Assembly (NCBI GenBank): GCA_964017235.1
Contig: OZ024936.1
Span: forward strand, 54,363,028-54,427,027
Length of the DNA stretch: 64,000 bases
Direction of reading: 5' to 3'
Origin: Sabellastarte sp. h YS-2021
Taxonomy: Eukaryota; Annelida; Polychaeta; Sabellida; Sabellidae
In this document: in pieces, positions 34,817 to 46,490 of the stretch
Position numbering within the stretch: the stretch's first letter is position 1
Layout of the letters: every line of letters starts with the position of its first letter
Translations under genes and position numbers: made by a program
The notes under the pieces: generated by a model
Seen by the model: the letters and a program-made list of their open reading frames with translations, nothing else
Told to the model about the DNA's origin: nothing
Database searches by the model: none

Positions 34817-35262
34817 CTAGTAGATTATTTCCTGATATAAAGATGAAGACTTCAATACAAGAACGAGATTTGAGTATGTGGTTACACCCCAAAATGAACT
34901 ATCATGTTTATTTAATGTGCTTTGTTTATAGGCTATATAGCTATTGGAATGTTCTTTCAATTTTATTCTGAATTCCTCATTTTGAATAAATTTTTGGAGG
35001 ATAGCAAATCTCATAAATCTTTCTCTCTCGTCTTCTTTTTGATAATTTTTATTGAAATCTTCCATAAGAATTTCTAACTGAAAGGGATCTGTTTCATCTA
35101 ATATTTGATTACTCAGTTCATATTTTTTTGCATCCTTAGATATTAAAAAAAATAAAGGTGTTCTGATGAACAAAAGTAAAAACCGCCATATAACAGTTTG
35201 CATTGATATAAATTTGAAAGGGGGTTATGAATATCATCTACGAGAACAATTTTTTCATCCCA
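34817..35262 (-). other. NADAR/YbiA-like domain at the polymerase C-terminus
   Basis: NADAR domains act on NAD-, ADP-ribose- or riboflavin-derived N-glycosides (known of YbiA and NADAR). The minus strand reads NPLSNLYQCKLLYGGFYF then SSEHLYFF (family pattern: xxSNFYP...EH). After a shift in a T8 run (35141-35150) it continues with FMRFAILQKFIQNEEFRIKL (family: M...L..KF.QN..LR..L) and SSFWGV (family: FWG). The order and spacing match the family well. The final Gly after WG differs. It lies directly behind the polymerase thumb region and probably in the same protein. Confidence 0.8.
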
Positions 35263-38200
35263 TGGTGACACGGTTATATCCAGAGGTTCTGTACTTACCC
35301 CATCTTCAAGAACTTTTCTTTTACAATAAAAATAATTGAAACCTATTTTTTCTTGCGAATATGTGTGTATAACAGATTTGTTAATTCTGAAGCCAATATT
35401 TTTAGCACTGGTGACATTTTTAGACGATAAAGTTTCCTCAAATTTTTCCATTGCATTGGTAAGTGTCTTCTTTGAAACACAGTTACAAGAATTTTTTTGT
35501 TTTCCTTCTTCATTTTCGATTATATAAGATTTTGAACATAAAGATATCATTTTTGTACCTTCAAATTCAAGCTTAAACCTCCCAACCTCACGCTTTCCTG
35601 ATTTAACATGAGTAGGACAGCATCTCCTCGGAAACCATTGAGTATAGTTAAGATCACGACAGGAGCCGAAAATTTCTTTTTTGTATTTTTCTTTGTATTT
35701 TTTATTTATGCATTCATCTATGTTTTCTTCATTAATTGCCATGTAAATACTGTCAGTATCGGTTTCAGTTAATTCAAGAGTTAGGATTAAAGTATTTCAC
35801 TATACAGTCATGATAGAATTCTAACATCCTTAATTTGGCGTACTGTAAGATGAAAAATCCAATTTGAATAGGAGTATCTAAGGTTAAACGACTTTTATAA
35901 GTTTCTACTTCAAAAATATCATGATTTAATTCTTCCATAGCTTTGAATGTGGAGGAATTTATAATTTTAGACATTTTAGATTTACTTGTTAAATATCTCA
36001 CATTTGTGTGTTTTGTTTCATCCATTAAAACTGATCTGTAGGAACTATTACTTAATAATTTATATGTATCACCTATGATAGCCTTATTCGGGTTCTTATC
36101 TCCTTCAATTCTGAATTTGGTAACCTTATCAATGAAATTTTTAAAACATTTCTTAGGTTGATATTCAATTATTTGATATATTTTGGTAATTTCTGTATTA
36201 TTATTTAAATACCATCTCAATAATGGAGTAGCAATTAAAATTCTTTCAGCTTGATTAGTACTAATCAGAAGTTTCTTATAATCGAATGAGATATTATTAT
36301 TTTGACAGTATTCTAACATGTGTTCTCCAATATCCTCCATTGGAACATTAGAGGTACAAAAAAAGGCAGGGAATTCTTTAAATTTTAAATGTACTCGGAT
36401 TTAACATTGATATCTACCTCCACAGCACCAAATAATGTTCCATTTTTAATATCCTTAATAATTTTTTCATATGTTAATGTTGATCTGTTCTATTTAAAGT
36501 AGGAGGGTAAATATGAATCGTACAATTCATCGCATTTTTCTTTGATATCACGCTTAAAAATACATTCTTGGATAGATTCATATTGTAACCTAGAGATAAT
36601 AAAGAATTCTTCTTCTTCACATCTTTCTTTTGTACTTTCTTAATTTTTTCGAGCCATTTATGAGATTTAATTTTCTTCACAGTCGGACAATCTTCAGTAC
36701 AATAATGATAATAACATCCATGATATTCATACACAGTTTTATTTTGAATACAATATCCATCCAACAAATAATTTCCTATTCTTATTTCTTTTTTATTGTT
36801 CAATTTATGCAGAATCTTAATTTTTTCATTCTTCATTATGTAGTCCATCCAAACGTAGGAATCAATGTATTTTTCACTTACTTCTGGTTTGAAGTTTGAG
36901 GAGCTTATTCTTCTGACATATACCCCTGTAGGCATTTCTTGCTTGATTACATATGAATATAGTCCATTACAATCATAACCTACAATAGCTTTGCATTTAT
37001 TGTCTTCTATTCCTTTAATATTCGTGATATTTTTTTCGTAATATCTTGAAAAAATAATACTAGGTCCTCCTACAATATTTTTCCTTAGTATATAATAAAG
37101 ATCAGCATTATCCGAATTAATTAGCGAAAATTTACTTATTGATGAGTTAAATAACATTTTCCTAGCCACCCCTGGTAGAGTGACAAAGTCTTTAAAAATG
37201 TCTATCTCTTGAGATGAATATATATCGATAAAATTCTTAAGAGCGATGCAGAAAGGACCTCTATCTAAGTTATTATAATAAATTAAGTAGTCCTTAAATG
37301 TTCGCATCCCTTCTTCTTCCCATATTTGTTTCAATTTTGAGTAGTCCTCGTCACATTTGATAGGGTTTGAGTTAGAAACTTTTGAATAAAAATCTTGGGG
37401 TGGAGGTAGTGAAGGAAATGATAATTTTTCATAAGAATCGAACCGAAACATATGGAAAAACACCTTTATTAAGTTCAGATCCATATGCCTTTAAAAATTG
37501 ACTGTAAGAACATCCAGGTGCTAGAAAAGTGGATATATCTAAAAATTTCAGGTGAGGTGTGGATATGGATATGTAAGAATTGTTTTTCTTAAAAGTGAAA
37601 ATTTCATTGTCTTTGTAATTTTCAGAAATAAAAAGCATAATTTCCTTTTTTATTAAATTTATGTCATACTTTCCCGAATTAAAACCTACAACAGGTAATT
37701 GAAACAAATAATTCTCGAATTTCTTTCTGATATCATAGTTGTAATGAAATGAGAGGCAATTTTAGGATGAATATTTTCAGACATATCTGTTTCAGTAGTT
37801 TCCTGCTCTTCTTTGTATTCATTTGTATCAGAATATGTTTGAACTAATTGGTCAAGGCCATCAAAAACATATTTGTACTTAATTTTTTTATTATTAGCAT
37901 TTAGTTCACTTATTTCATTCAGGTATTCCATCATTTTTGTTATTAAATTTTTAGAGGATGTATCGACAAAACATTTTGGGTTATTATAGCCATCTATATT
38001 TGAGGCAATACTCACGCTTATTGGTTCATGTCTTGAGATCCAATGTAGTTTTTCTGTGACATTTTGATCTAATTTAAGTAACAATGCCTCCATATCCCAT
38101 ACAGAGAATTTGTGATAAAATCTTTCGTTCAAAGGTACAAAAATATCTAAAAACTGTAATTTTTCGAATCTGGTCTGATCATTTTTATAAAAATTTCGTC

Positions 38201-39478
38201 CTTTCATAACATGATACATTCAGATTCCATTCATTTTTAAACATTTTACTACATTTTTCACATTCATACTTCTTTATAAACTTTTTAAAATCTGTTATGT
38301 AACTCAAATGATTAAGATACATTATATCATTATTTTCATTAATAGAATCGAAAATAAGATTCACAGCACCATTTGGATTCATATTAAAAATCTTAATTTT
38401 AATTTTGAAACATTCTTCAAGCTTAGAGATATCATCCAATGTTACACCAGTAAAGTTAATATTATTATTTGAAAATATAGGTAAATAATTAAAGGTTCTC
38501 CATCTGTTCAAATAATATAGTACATTATTAAGAGTCCCAAAATGAAATTTCAAACATCTAAAGAAACATAAATTATCTTTATAAGGTTTATTAGTCCTTT
38601 TATTAATAAATAAAGTTTTCAAATGTTTATTAGTCTTCAGGTAGGTGGGTAGATCTTCTGCACTTCCAAGCGGGAAATCCGTTAAAAATATTGTATATTG
38701 CACATTGGTTATGACAACTAGAATCCATTTAGTTGAAGGTCTCACCGCTCTGGCTTGTTGAATAACATCAATTCTAGCTAATTTATGCATCAAAAATTTA
38801 TACTATTTCTATTAGATATTGTAAATGGAAAATATAACACTTTGTTATTATAATAAGGTATATAGTATCTATATTCATGGGTACTAGTGTTCGGCAATAT
38901 CATTCCAATTGAAAAATTGATTCTATAAGCATTCGTTTGCTTATTGTATATTTCTGTAAGATGTCCTCTAATTTCCCTGTATCCTCTATGTAGGTCATTT
39001 GTAGCAAAGTTATACATTTCTCCAATTTCATCTTCTGCAAAAATATACTTCCTGTTAGTATTATATACCTCAAATAATTCATCATTTCCATGATCACGAA
39101 TAAATGGGGGTATATCCTGATTATTGTCATTTCCTCCATGTTGGTTTAGTCTATGAGAATACAATTCTTTTCGATCTTTACATTTTTTTTATATATTGCA
39201 CATTTGTAAGATTTCTTTGGAACTTCCGGATTCCGATGTCTTGTTAAAATATGATAATCTAATACCTTTGTAGATAAAAATGGAACATCACATTGAAAAC
39301 ACATATACTTTCCACATGTCCTTGAATGTTTAGATAATTCATCATATGAATAAAACACTTTATCACATGCAACACACTTCTTCTTATTTTTAGAAATAAA
39401 AGTACATATCTTCTCATGCTTAGCCAAGTTATTAGCTCTAAGCATAGAATAATTACAGTAAGAACAATTATAATTCAT
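34817..39478 (-). pseudogene. Protein-primed family B DNA polymerase locus with N-terminal zinc fingers and C-terminal NADAR domain
   Basis: On the minus strand, overlapping ORFs in changing frames give one ~1500-residue locus. 39478-39146 holds three C2H2-like fingers (CSYCNYS; CVACDK; CFQCDV). 38793-38185 holds the N-terminal block (NLCFFRCLKFHFG; YECEKCSKMF). Exonuclease parts are at 37707-37429 (GFNSGKYDINLIKKE; LKFLDISTFLAPG). Motif A, YDCNGLYSYVIKQEMPTG, is at about 36990-36930; motif B (AIIGDTYKLLSNSSYRS) is at about 36090-36035; motif C, TDTDSIYM, is at about 35770-35740. Catalytic Asp residues are present. At least seven frame changes occur, some in homopolymers. The polymerase reads toward the + strand genes, tail to tail with the protease. 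Confidence 0.88.
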
Positions 39479-39984
39479 TCTTAAAAGTTAGCAGATTTCT
39501 GATGTGTTATCCTCTTGATCTATATCTGAGTCCTCAGGCTTTCAGCATATGGTGAATATGTGTGCCATGATTCCTTCCATCTGTTAAAAAAATTTCTTAT
39601 TTTGAAATAAATAATATTACAAACTGCTTTCAGTATTGAGACACTATGAGATGGATAATGCCACAGAAAACAGGTTATATGAAACAAACACATAAAAATC
39701 GTCCTAAATTTATAATTTCAAATTCTTTTAAAACAAGAGTGAGAAAAACATCTGGTGATTTTAGATTCATTTTCTTCACATGAAGATATATATCATAGAT
39801 GTTAACTCTTGATTCCATATTTAAATATTTCTGAGGTGATTAGATTACATCTGTTGTTGTCACCTAAATGTATACATATGTTAACATTCCTATACACATA
39901 CATATATATAACCTACATAGCCACATGGGAATGATCTAACACTCCACATGTTTAACCTCTCACTCCCCATATACTCTATACTCC
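39479..39984. other. Polinton right arm, non-coding
   Basis: Between the polymerase locus and the right TIR I see no gene. It is AT-rich, with several catatg and atatatg runs like those in the left arm. Confidence 0.5.
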
Positions 39985-40089
39985 CCATATGGCAGTGATT
40001 GGATCTGCATTGACCTTAGTTGAGAAACTACATTAAGGATCAATTCCCTATCACATCCGTGGAGCGATTCCACTACATCTATTACTACT
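39985..40089 (-). repeat. Polinton right terminal inverted repeat
   Basis: Reverse complement of 19010-19115, ending ctacatctattactact. Immediately followed by the right target duplication TTTAAT (40090-40095). Confidence 0.93.
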
Positions 40090-40095
40090 TTTAAT

Positions 40096-41600
40096 GAATT
40101 CTCATTTAATGCATGTAATGTAATATATTTAAGTTTTACCCAAAAAATCTTATAAAATTCTGCTGGGAAACCATCTATACCTGGAGATTTTTCGTTCTTC
40201 ATATGCATTAAAGCTTCACTTATTTCTGTTAGGGTTAGTTTTCCTTCAAATTTTTTATGTATCTTTCATTTAACTGCAGCAAACTATAGTTTTTGATGAA
40301 GTTTCTCAAGTCTACTTCTTTAGTTTGACATTTCTGCTGGGCAAAAAGCTTTTCATAAAACTTTTCAATTTCTTTAAGTATTGATTTCTGATCATTTATG
40401 TTCCATTTTCATTTTTTAGTCTCTTTGTGGTTTTTTCTGTAAAATTATATTTTTCTAAATTACAGAAGAATTTAGGTGCCTTTTCTCCATCTTTTAACCA
40501 GTTTGTCCTAGATCTAATTCTAACACCGTTCATTTTGTTTTTCTAATTCATTTTTGTTTTTGTTTTCAAGGTTTGAATCATTAATATTATTCACTTCTAG
40601 TCCTGCTATTCCTTTGATCAATTCTTCCTTTTTCTTTGTCCATTTCTTTTTTTTTATTACTAGAGTATTTTATTGTTTTACCTCTTAATCTGAATAATAT
40701 TACTTCTAGAAGTAGGCTATAGCATATGTTATCATTACCTCTCATAACACTTTCATTAATCACCATATTATATCTAGATGTTTCATCGTCTATTGCTTTA
40801 TTCATTTGTATTAGATACTTTTTGTCTTTTAGAATGCAGCAGTTAAGTTTCCTCTTTCCTCTTTTGAAATTACAAAAGGTTATGTTAAGTTCTAAAATAG
40901 AATGATCAGACATGTATCCTGGTTTTGATGTCACAGCTACTTATAATGTCTACAAGTGGGGTCGAAGTGATAAAGTGGTCTAAGCATGCTTGTTTAATTG
41001 GGTTCTTTCTTCTCCAGGTTTATCTTTTGGGGGATTTAGTTTTCTGTATGCATCACATAGGTTTTGTTTCTCTATTATTTCTAATAGTTCTTTCCGTGCT
41101 CCCAGGTTGTTAATATGTTTATAGTTATCGCAGTCCAATTTCGGGTCTAGTATAAGATTTAGGTTTCCACTTAATAGCATGTAATCTGTTTCTGCTGATG
41201 TGGTATGATTCTCTCTAATCCGAGGTGTTGACATTTGGGGCATATGCATGTATTATCCGCACACTTGTATCATTAAGTTTTTAATCCATTGATAACATGT
41301 TTCCCTCATTATTTGCAAGTATTTCAGATACTGTATACTCAAAATTTGGGGTAATTAATATAGCAACCCATCATGAGCTGGTTTTTGAACCATTAATAAA
41401 GCAATCTCCTTTCAATATATTTTTAAGGCTACCTGTATCTCGCTTCACCCAGTGAGTTTCTTGCCAACATAAAATATTACCTCCCATATTTTCCAAATAG
41501 TTTAGTACATCAGTTCTTTTAGCAATATCTCGCAAACCTTGGCACTTTGCTGACAACACCTTTATCACACTTTTCTTGTTGGTTTTGTTTTTACTGGCTC
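40096..41600 (-). mobile_element. L1/Tx1-like LINE, part 1 (endonuclease to start of RT) right of the Polinton
   Basis: Read on the minus strand from about 41570 there is the APE-type endonuclease start (SAKCQGLRD; ILCWQETHW), then the endonuclease end (PGYMSDHSILELN), a linker and the start of the RT (KSPGIDGFPAEFYKIFW, about 40150-40200). The frame ends at the Polinton's right target duplication and resumes left of the Polinton at 19009. No ORF1 is visible upstream. Several frameshifts make it a dead copy. Confidence 0.88.
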
Positions 41601-41989
41601 ACCCTTCTTTACCTCTATATTTTTACGCAAGGATAACATTCCTGCCTCTCTGATCTAACTATTATTGATCCACATGGTATCATCATCATTGGTATACCTT
41701 TGGTACAATGATCAAGTGAAAATAACTGAACAACAAAAGAAAAACATATATACATTATAAAAAGTAAAAACAATGGGAATAATTAAGTAATCATCTTGGA
41801 AGAGATTTGGAAACATAAATATTGAGATAGTTTAACTGTGTGTTGAATGAAGCATCTGCTTTCACATGTTTATTTAAAAATTTGTATAACTATTTGATAA
41901 ACCAATTATTTGTAATTATAACAATTGTCACACTTATTTTCTAATGCACCACTTATTTTTCAAGTGCAAAGAACAAGGACTTAGTATAT
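41601..41989. other. Unassigned spacer
   Basis: AT-rich sequence between the LINE 5' end and the ~310-bp array. It could be LINE 5' UTR or DIRS-B filler. Nothing recognised. Confidence 0.35.
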
Positions 41990-43560
41990 TTGTAGTTTGA
42001 ATAATCAGGTATTTTACAGAAGAGAGAAGTTATAATATTTACTTTACACATCAAAGAATTGGTATTCTTATCTTCAGAGAATCCCACTGCAAGTTATCAT
42101 TACTTCAGTGACAGGATTCTGTTTTTAGAAGGACAGATCTAATTTGACCCATTTTTGGAATATCCTGAATAAGTGGGTAAACCGTATTAAAACAGTGGAT
42201 GTAACTGTACTACACAATTCTACCTCGTATATTAGGCATAAATAATCAACAATAAGACATGGTTACAACTAATTTATTTTTATTTGAGTAACCCAGTATT
42301 GAACAGAAGAAGGAAGTTGTAATATCTGCTTTTACACACCAAAAAAAATTATTCTTCTCCCAAGAATCCCATTGCAAGTTTTCATTATTCAGTGACATTA
42401 TACTGAGACAGTATTTAAAATGTAACTGTCAGAAGGTTGCACTGCACTGATGTATTAAAATACAGTAAAACAGTGGTTAAACCGTATTACAATTGTGGTT
42501 GTAACTGTAACACATAATTGTACCTAATATGTTAAACTTGAATGGTCAACTGTATTATCTGTATTATCTGTATCCCATAGTTACACCTAATGCATATGTG
42601 ATTTCAGTAACCAAATATTGTGCAGATAAGGGAAATTATGTAATATTCTTTTGCATACCAGTACAAATTTGATACTTTTCAGAGAATCCCACTGCAAGTT
42701 ATCATTACTTTAGTGACAAGATTCTGTTTCTGAAATAGGAAATTAATTTTGATACAATTTTGGAGTGTACTGAAACAGGGGTTAAACTGTATTATAAAAT
42801 TGTACTGTATATTAATAAACTGAAAATAGTGGTTAGACCATATTACAACAGTATAACTGTATCGCACAATTTTAACTAATATATTAACCACAGATAGTCA
42901 ACAGTACCTGCCACCCAGTTACACCTAATATGTGCGTAGTTTGAGTAACCAAATATTTTACAAAAGAGAGTTAATAGTATCTGCTTTTACACACCAAAGA
43001 AATTTGGTCCTCTTATCTTCTTATCTTATTCTAAAATGAGAGATCTGGAATTTTGGAATATGCTGAGACAGTGGTTAAAACTGTAACTGTATGAAAGTTG
43101 CACTGCACTAATATATTAAAATACAGAAAAACAGTGGTTAAACCGTACTAGAACATTGGTTATAACTGAACCAAATATTATAGCTAGTCTATTAACCTTG
43201 AATGTTCAAACATATTACATCACATAGTTACACCTAATGTATATGTGATTTGGGTAACCAAGTATTGTGCAGAAGAAGGAAGTTATATAACCTTCCTTTG
43301 CACACTGCAAGTTATCATTACTTCAGTGACACGATTCTGTTTCTAAACTGAGATAACCAGTTTGAGACAATTTTAGAATATACTGAAACTGTTGTTAAAC
43401 TATATTACATAACTGCACTAATGTATTGGTATATGGAGAACAGTCGTTAAACCATATTTAAAACAGTGGTTATAACTGAACCACACAATTGTACCTAATA
43501 TATTAGCCATGGATAGTGAAAAGTATCGAAAGGTTACACCTGATATTGAAGTATATAATA
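41990..43560 (+). repeat. ~310-bp tandem array, about five copies
   Basis: A unit with 'cagaagaaggaagtt', 'agagaatcccactgcaag', 'ttatcattacttcagtgaca' and 'acagtggttaaaccgtatta' recurs with starts near 42014, 42302, 42622, 42955 and 43267. Copies are 70-80% alike by eye. It lies directly before a decayed DIRS-type internal complementary region (about 43550-43570), so it is inside DIRS-B. Confidence 0.8.
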
Positions 43561-43578
43561 CCTAATAGACAAGAGAGG

Positions 43579-44691
43579 GGTTCTTCCTAAAAGTCGGACA
43601 AAAGCGGCGATTCCATCGCCGCTTGGACTAATATCGGCGACGTTAAGAAGTGAGGAGGGGTAGATGGCCAGCGGCGATAGCGGCGACAGTCCAAGTAAAG
43701 CGGCGACAGCGGCGATGGGGAGGGGATGTAAGGGTTGTTGGCCAGCAGTTTATTGTCCAAGGCAAGCGGCGATGGTTGTGATGTCTTTTTAATAATTATT
43801 TGTAAAATACTACCAATATTGCAGAAAATCAGTGATATCTGTCAGTTTATTATATATTTCTAGAAAAACAAGTTTTATCTGGACCCCCATCTGGAGCCTC
43901 ATATTTGCGGCGATGGCTTTCCTGTCCAACTTGGAAATGGGGAGGGGGTGTGGGGCGGCGATGGGGATGCTTTATTTTCAGTGGTATTAAATATTTCTAG
44001 AAAACTCCCACCTGGGGCCTCAATTAACAGCCACAAGTGGCGATCGCCTTTGTTTCTGTCCAACTTGGAAATGGGGAGGGGGTGTTAGGGGATGTCAATA
44101 TTTAAAACAAATAAAATATCAAATGCTGGTAGTTGTAGATTCTAACCATATTTTACAAATACATAATCCAGCAATATTTTACTGTCACCGCACCTCACTC
44201 TGCCTTCTCGCAATATTAAAAAACAAATAAAATATCAAATGCTGGTAGTTGTACACCCACAGAGTGATGAAAACGCGAGGCTACAATGGGGTTTCTAACA
44301 ATATTTTACAAATATATGATCCAGCAATATTTTCCTGTCACCGCACCTCACTCTGCCTTCTCGCAATATTTAAAACAAATAAAATATCAAATGCTGGTAG
44401 TTGTACACCCACAGAGTGATGAAAACGTGAGGCTACGATGGGGTTTCTAACTATATTTTACAAATATATAATTAAGAGCCACAAGCAGCGATTTATTTCT
44501 GTCCAGTTTGGAAATGGCGAGCCCCTATATATAACCCTCTTACATTTGATTGGCTAAATTAATGCATAACACAGCCCCTCCTGCACCCTCCCAAACCCGT
44601 CGCCGCTGCCCCCCCATCCCATCGCCGCTATTGCCGCTTAGTCCAAGTAGAATTCCAAGTTGGACAGAAGTCCGAGTTTTAGAATGTACCC
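43579..44691. mobile_element. hAT-like non-autonomous element, 1113 bp, 8-bp target duplication
   Basis: AAGAGAGG lies at 43571-43578 and again at 44692-44699. The ends are imperfectly inverted (cctaaaagtcggac against gtccgagttttaga). Many GCGGCGAT/ATCGCCGC motifs fill both arms (43602-43740 and 44600-44640). The middle carries a 152-bp direct repeat (about 44214-44365 and 44366-44460, plus a partial copy at 44098). No transposase. The eight-base duplication suggests the hAT superfamily. Confidence 0.82.
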
Positions 44692-44699
44692 AAGAGAGG

Positions 44700-44925
44700 C
44701 CCTCCCAACTGACCCTGCATTCATCTTACTAGTTGTCATCTAAGAATAGAAGAGTAACAAAGATGTTATGATTTCATCTTCTCCAGGAAGGAAGGCAGTA
44801 CTGAAAGCCACCTAGCTAATGGTTGCAAGCTAACCATTCTCACCTTTGGAGACACAGAACGTCTTTTTTCTGATGTTTGCTGAGGCTGGCTGGTTGAGAC
44901 ATTTTTTTCCATGTCATTTTTGTTT
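44700..44925 (-). mobile_element. DIRS-B right end, decayed
   Basis: Matches the DIRS-A right end (12545-12755) in direct orientation and order: ccctcccaactgaccctgc, aacaaagatgttatga, ccaggaaggaaggcagta, gaacgtcttttttctgatg. Divergence is about 25-30% by eye. With the left end at 13006 it brackets the whole nest. Confidence 0.72.
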
Positions 44926-45632
44926 ACCCTTTTTGAACAAAGTGCAGATTCCCTGGGGAGGCAAGGATAGACAACCCCCCATCAAGGATATATACAGTGC
45001 TATTCATACATAGTATGAATGTTTTCAAAGAATATTAATTTAATTTTACAGTATGCAATTAAGTTTGTAACATTGAAGGTATGCTAACCTACCCACCAGC
45101 AGGGGGGACAGCCTCTGGTGTACGAAGGTTGAAACTACTAACATTCTGCTACATTCTCTATCAATTTCATTGAATACAGAATACTCTATAATTTACAAAT
45201 ACTTTCTTTATATTTTTGCAATATCTTTCTTCTGTGATTGTCTTCAAATACATAATTAGACACATTAGTGTAAAAATTACATGGTGCTGTACAAAAGATT
45301 TGAGATCAAAATCTTTGAAGGAGTGTAGTTCTACATTACATTCTACCCATGCACAATATATAGAATATATAATGGTAACAATGATAATGTTTCTTACATT
45401 GTTTGTAGTATTTCTACTATATAGGCCTAAAATGACATGTTTACATTGGATTTGTAATTGGAGTATTTCACCTACTTTTAACCAAATGTTTTTTACTCTA
45501 CTACATGTAGAAACCATATATATGAACTATAGTTTCTGGCTCTAAGCAGAATTGGCAGTAGTATGGTTGAGTGGGACTCCATTTTGATACAAGTTTTCCA
45601 CAGGGATATTCTGTAACATTTTGAATTTAAAT
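44926..45632. other. Unassigned AT-rich sequence
   Basis: Overlapping ORFs at 45167-45517 (-) and 45216-45545 (+) mirror each other and show no domain. Nothing supported. Confidence 0.35.
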
Positions 45633-46490
45633 TCACAATTTTTTTACATTCCACTTTAAACTAGTTACATAAATGTTCTGCCAGTCTAAATTGTTTAATG
45701 ATATACCTAAGTAGTTTTCCCATTTTCTTTCTGACAAAGGTTTTTCATATTTCTTTTCCACAAATGTTTTATAAAATAGCTTTGAGTTACAAATACCTTC
45801 TTGTAATGAATAAGCTTTTGACTTTGTCATTATGGATAGTCTTTCCAGAAGATATCTTTGAATGAAGTTACTCATAGACATATTAGTTTCCTTAAGTAAT
45901 TTTCCAAACACAATTTTAATTGTCATGCATTCAGATATCCAGTTGGGTTTTGATTCCAGTTTCCTTAAAATATGTTCTTGTGAAAGATTTCCATTATTAT
46001 CTAGTAGGTCTTTCACATATACTATGCCACTTCCAATCCAGTGCTTGAAGTAAAGAGTCTTCCCTTTATTTTTAAAATATTCATTACCCCAGATACATTG
46101 AGACAGTAGTTCTACATCTTTTAAATTATAGATTGGTTTCATATACTTACATTGGTTAAAAGTCAATATTATATCACAATAAAGTTCAGGGAGACATCGT
46201 AAAGCCACACAATTAATCTTTTTTGTGACAATTCATTTTCAGTACTAATTCATAAGACAATCCTTGTTTATTCAAATATAAATTAAGGGTGCTTCTGCAG
46301 CTATTATTATTATCAACGAGTTTTGTTATTAAAGATGATTTCAGTGCTTACATCAACCAGATTTAACCCTCCTAATTCTAATGGGCTTGTTACTGTTCCT
46401 TTTTTATTTGGAATCTGTTACCCCATAAGAAATTAAAAATTTCCTTTTCAATTAGTTTTAACATTTTTGTACTTGTTGAAAGAAGGGCTA
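45633..46490 (-). mobile_element. L1/Tx1-like LINE fragment, C-terminal region
   Basis: The ORF 46208-45633 (-) has the region after the RT typical of these LINEs (HWIGSGIVYVKDLLDNNGNL). Upstream, at about 46490-46330, another frame gives EIFNFLWG and SPLELGGLNLVDV, the thumb/connection part. Frame changes and missing RT make it a relic. Confidence 0.8.

Larger units (their letters stand above)
19010..40089. mobile_element. Polinton/Maverick, 21,080 bp, with unusual cargo genes
   Basis: Polintons are large self-synthesising DNA transposons related to adintoviruses, with protein-primed polymerase, integrase, ATPase, protease and capsid genes (known). Here the ends are AGTAGTAATAGATGTAG and its complement, each flanked by TTTAAT. 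The core set is present: ATPase 28825-29440 (+), integrase 30230-31128 (+), minor capsid 31150-31566 (+), major capsid 32821-34066 (+), protease 34135-34592 (+) and polymerase 34817-39478 (-). Additional genes are BIR (+), PC4-like (+), RING (+) and two spliced membrane genes (-). Later insertions are at 21598-23513 and 31607-32486. The near-identity of the inverted ends suggests a fairly recent insertion, although the integrase core is deleted. Confidence 0.96.

Noticed and set aside
19010..40089. Integrated herpesvirus or nucleocytoplasmic large DNA virus segment (suggested by BIR and RING genes)
   Set aside because: Protein-primed polymerase, chromodomain integrase, adenain-like protease and Polinton capsid genes with 6-bp duplications identify a Polinton.
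13006..44925. One giant autonomous element
   Set aside because: The interior resolves into independently bounded elements with their own target duplications, and the LINE ORF continues across the Polinton.
45167..45545. Overlapping ORFs of 116 and 109 residues on opposite strands
   Set aside because: They mirror each other in AT-rich DNA without domain, codon or splice support.
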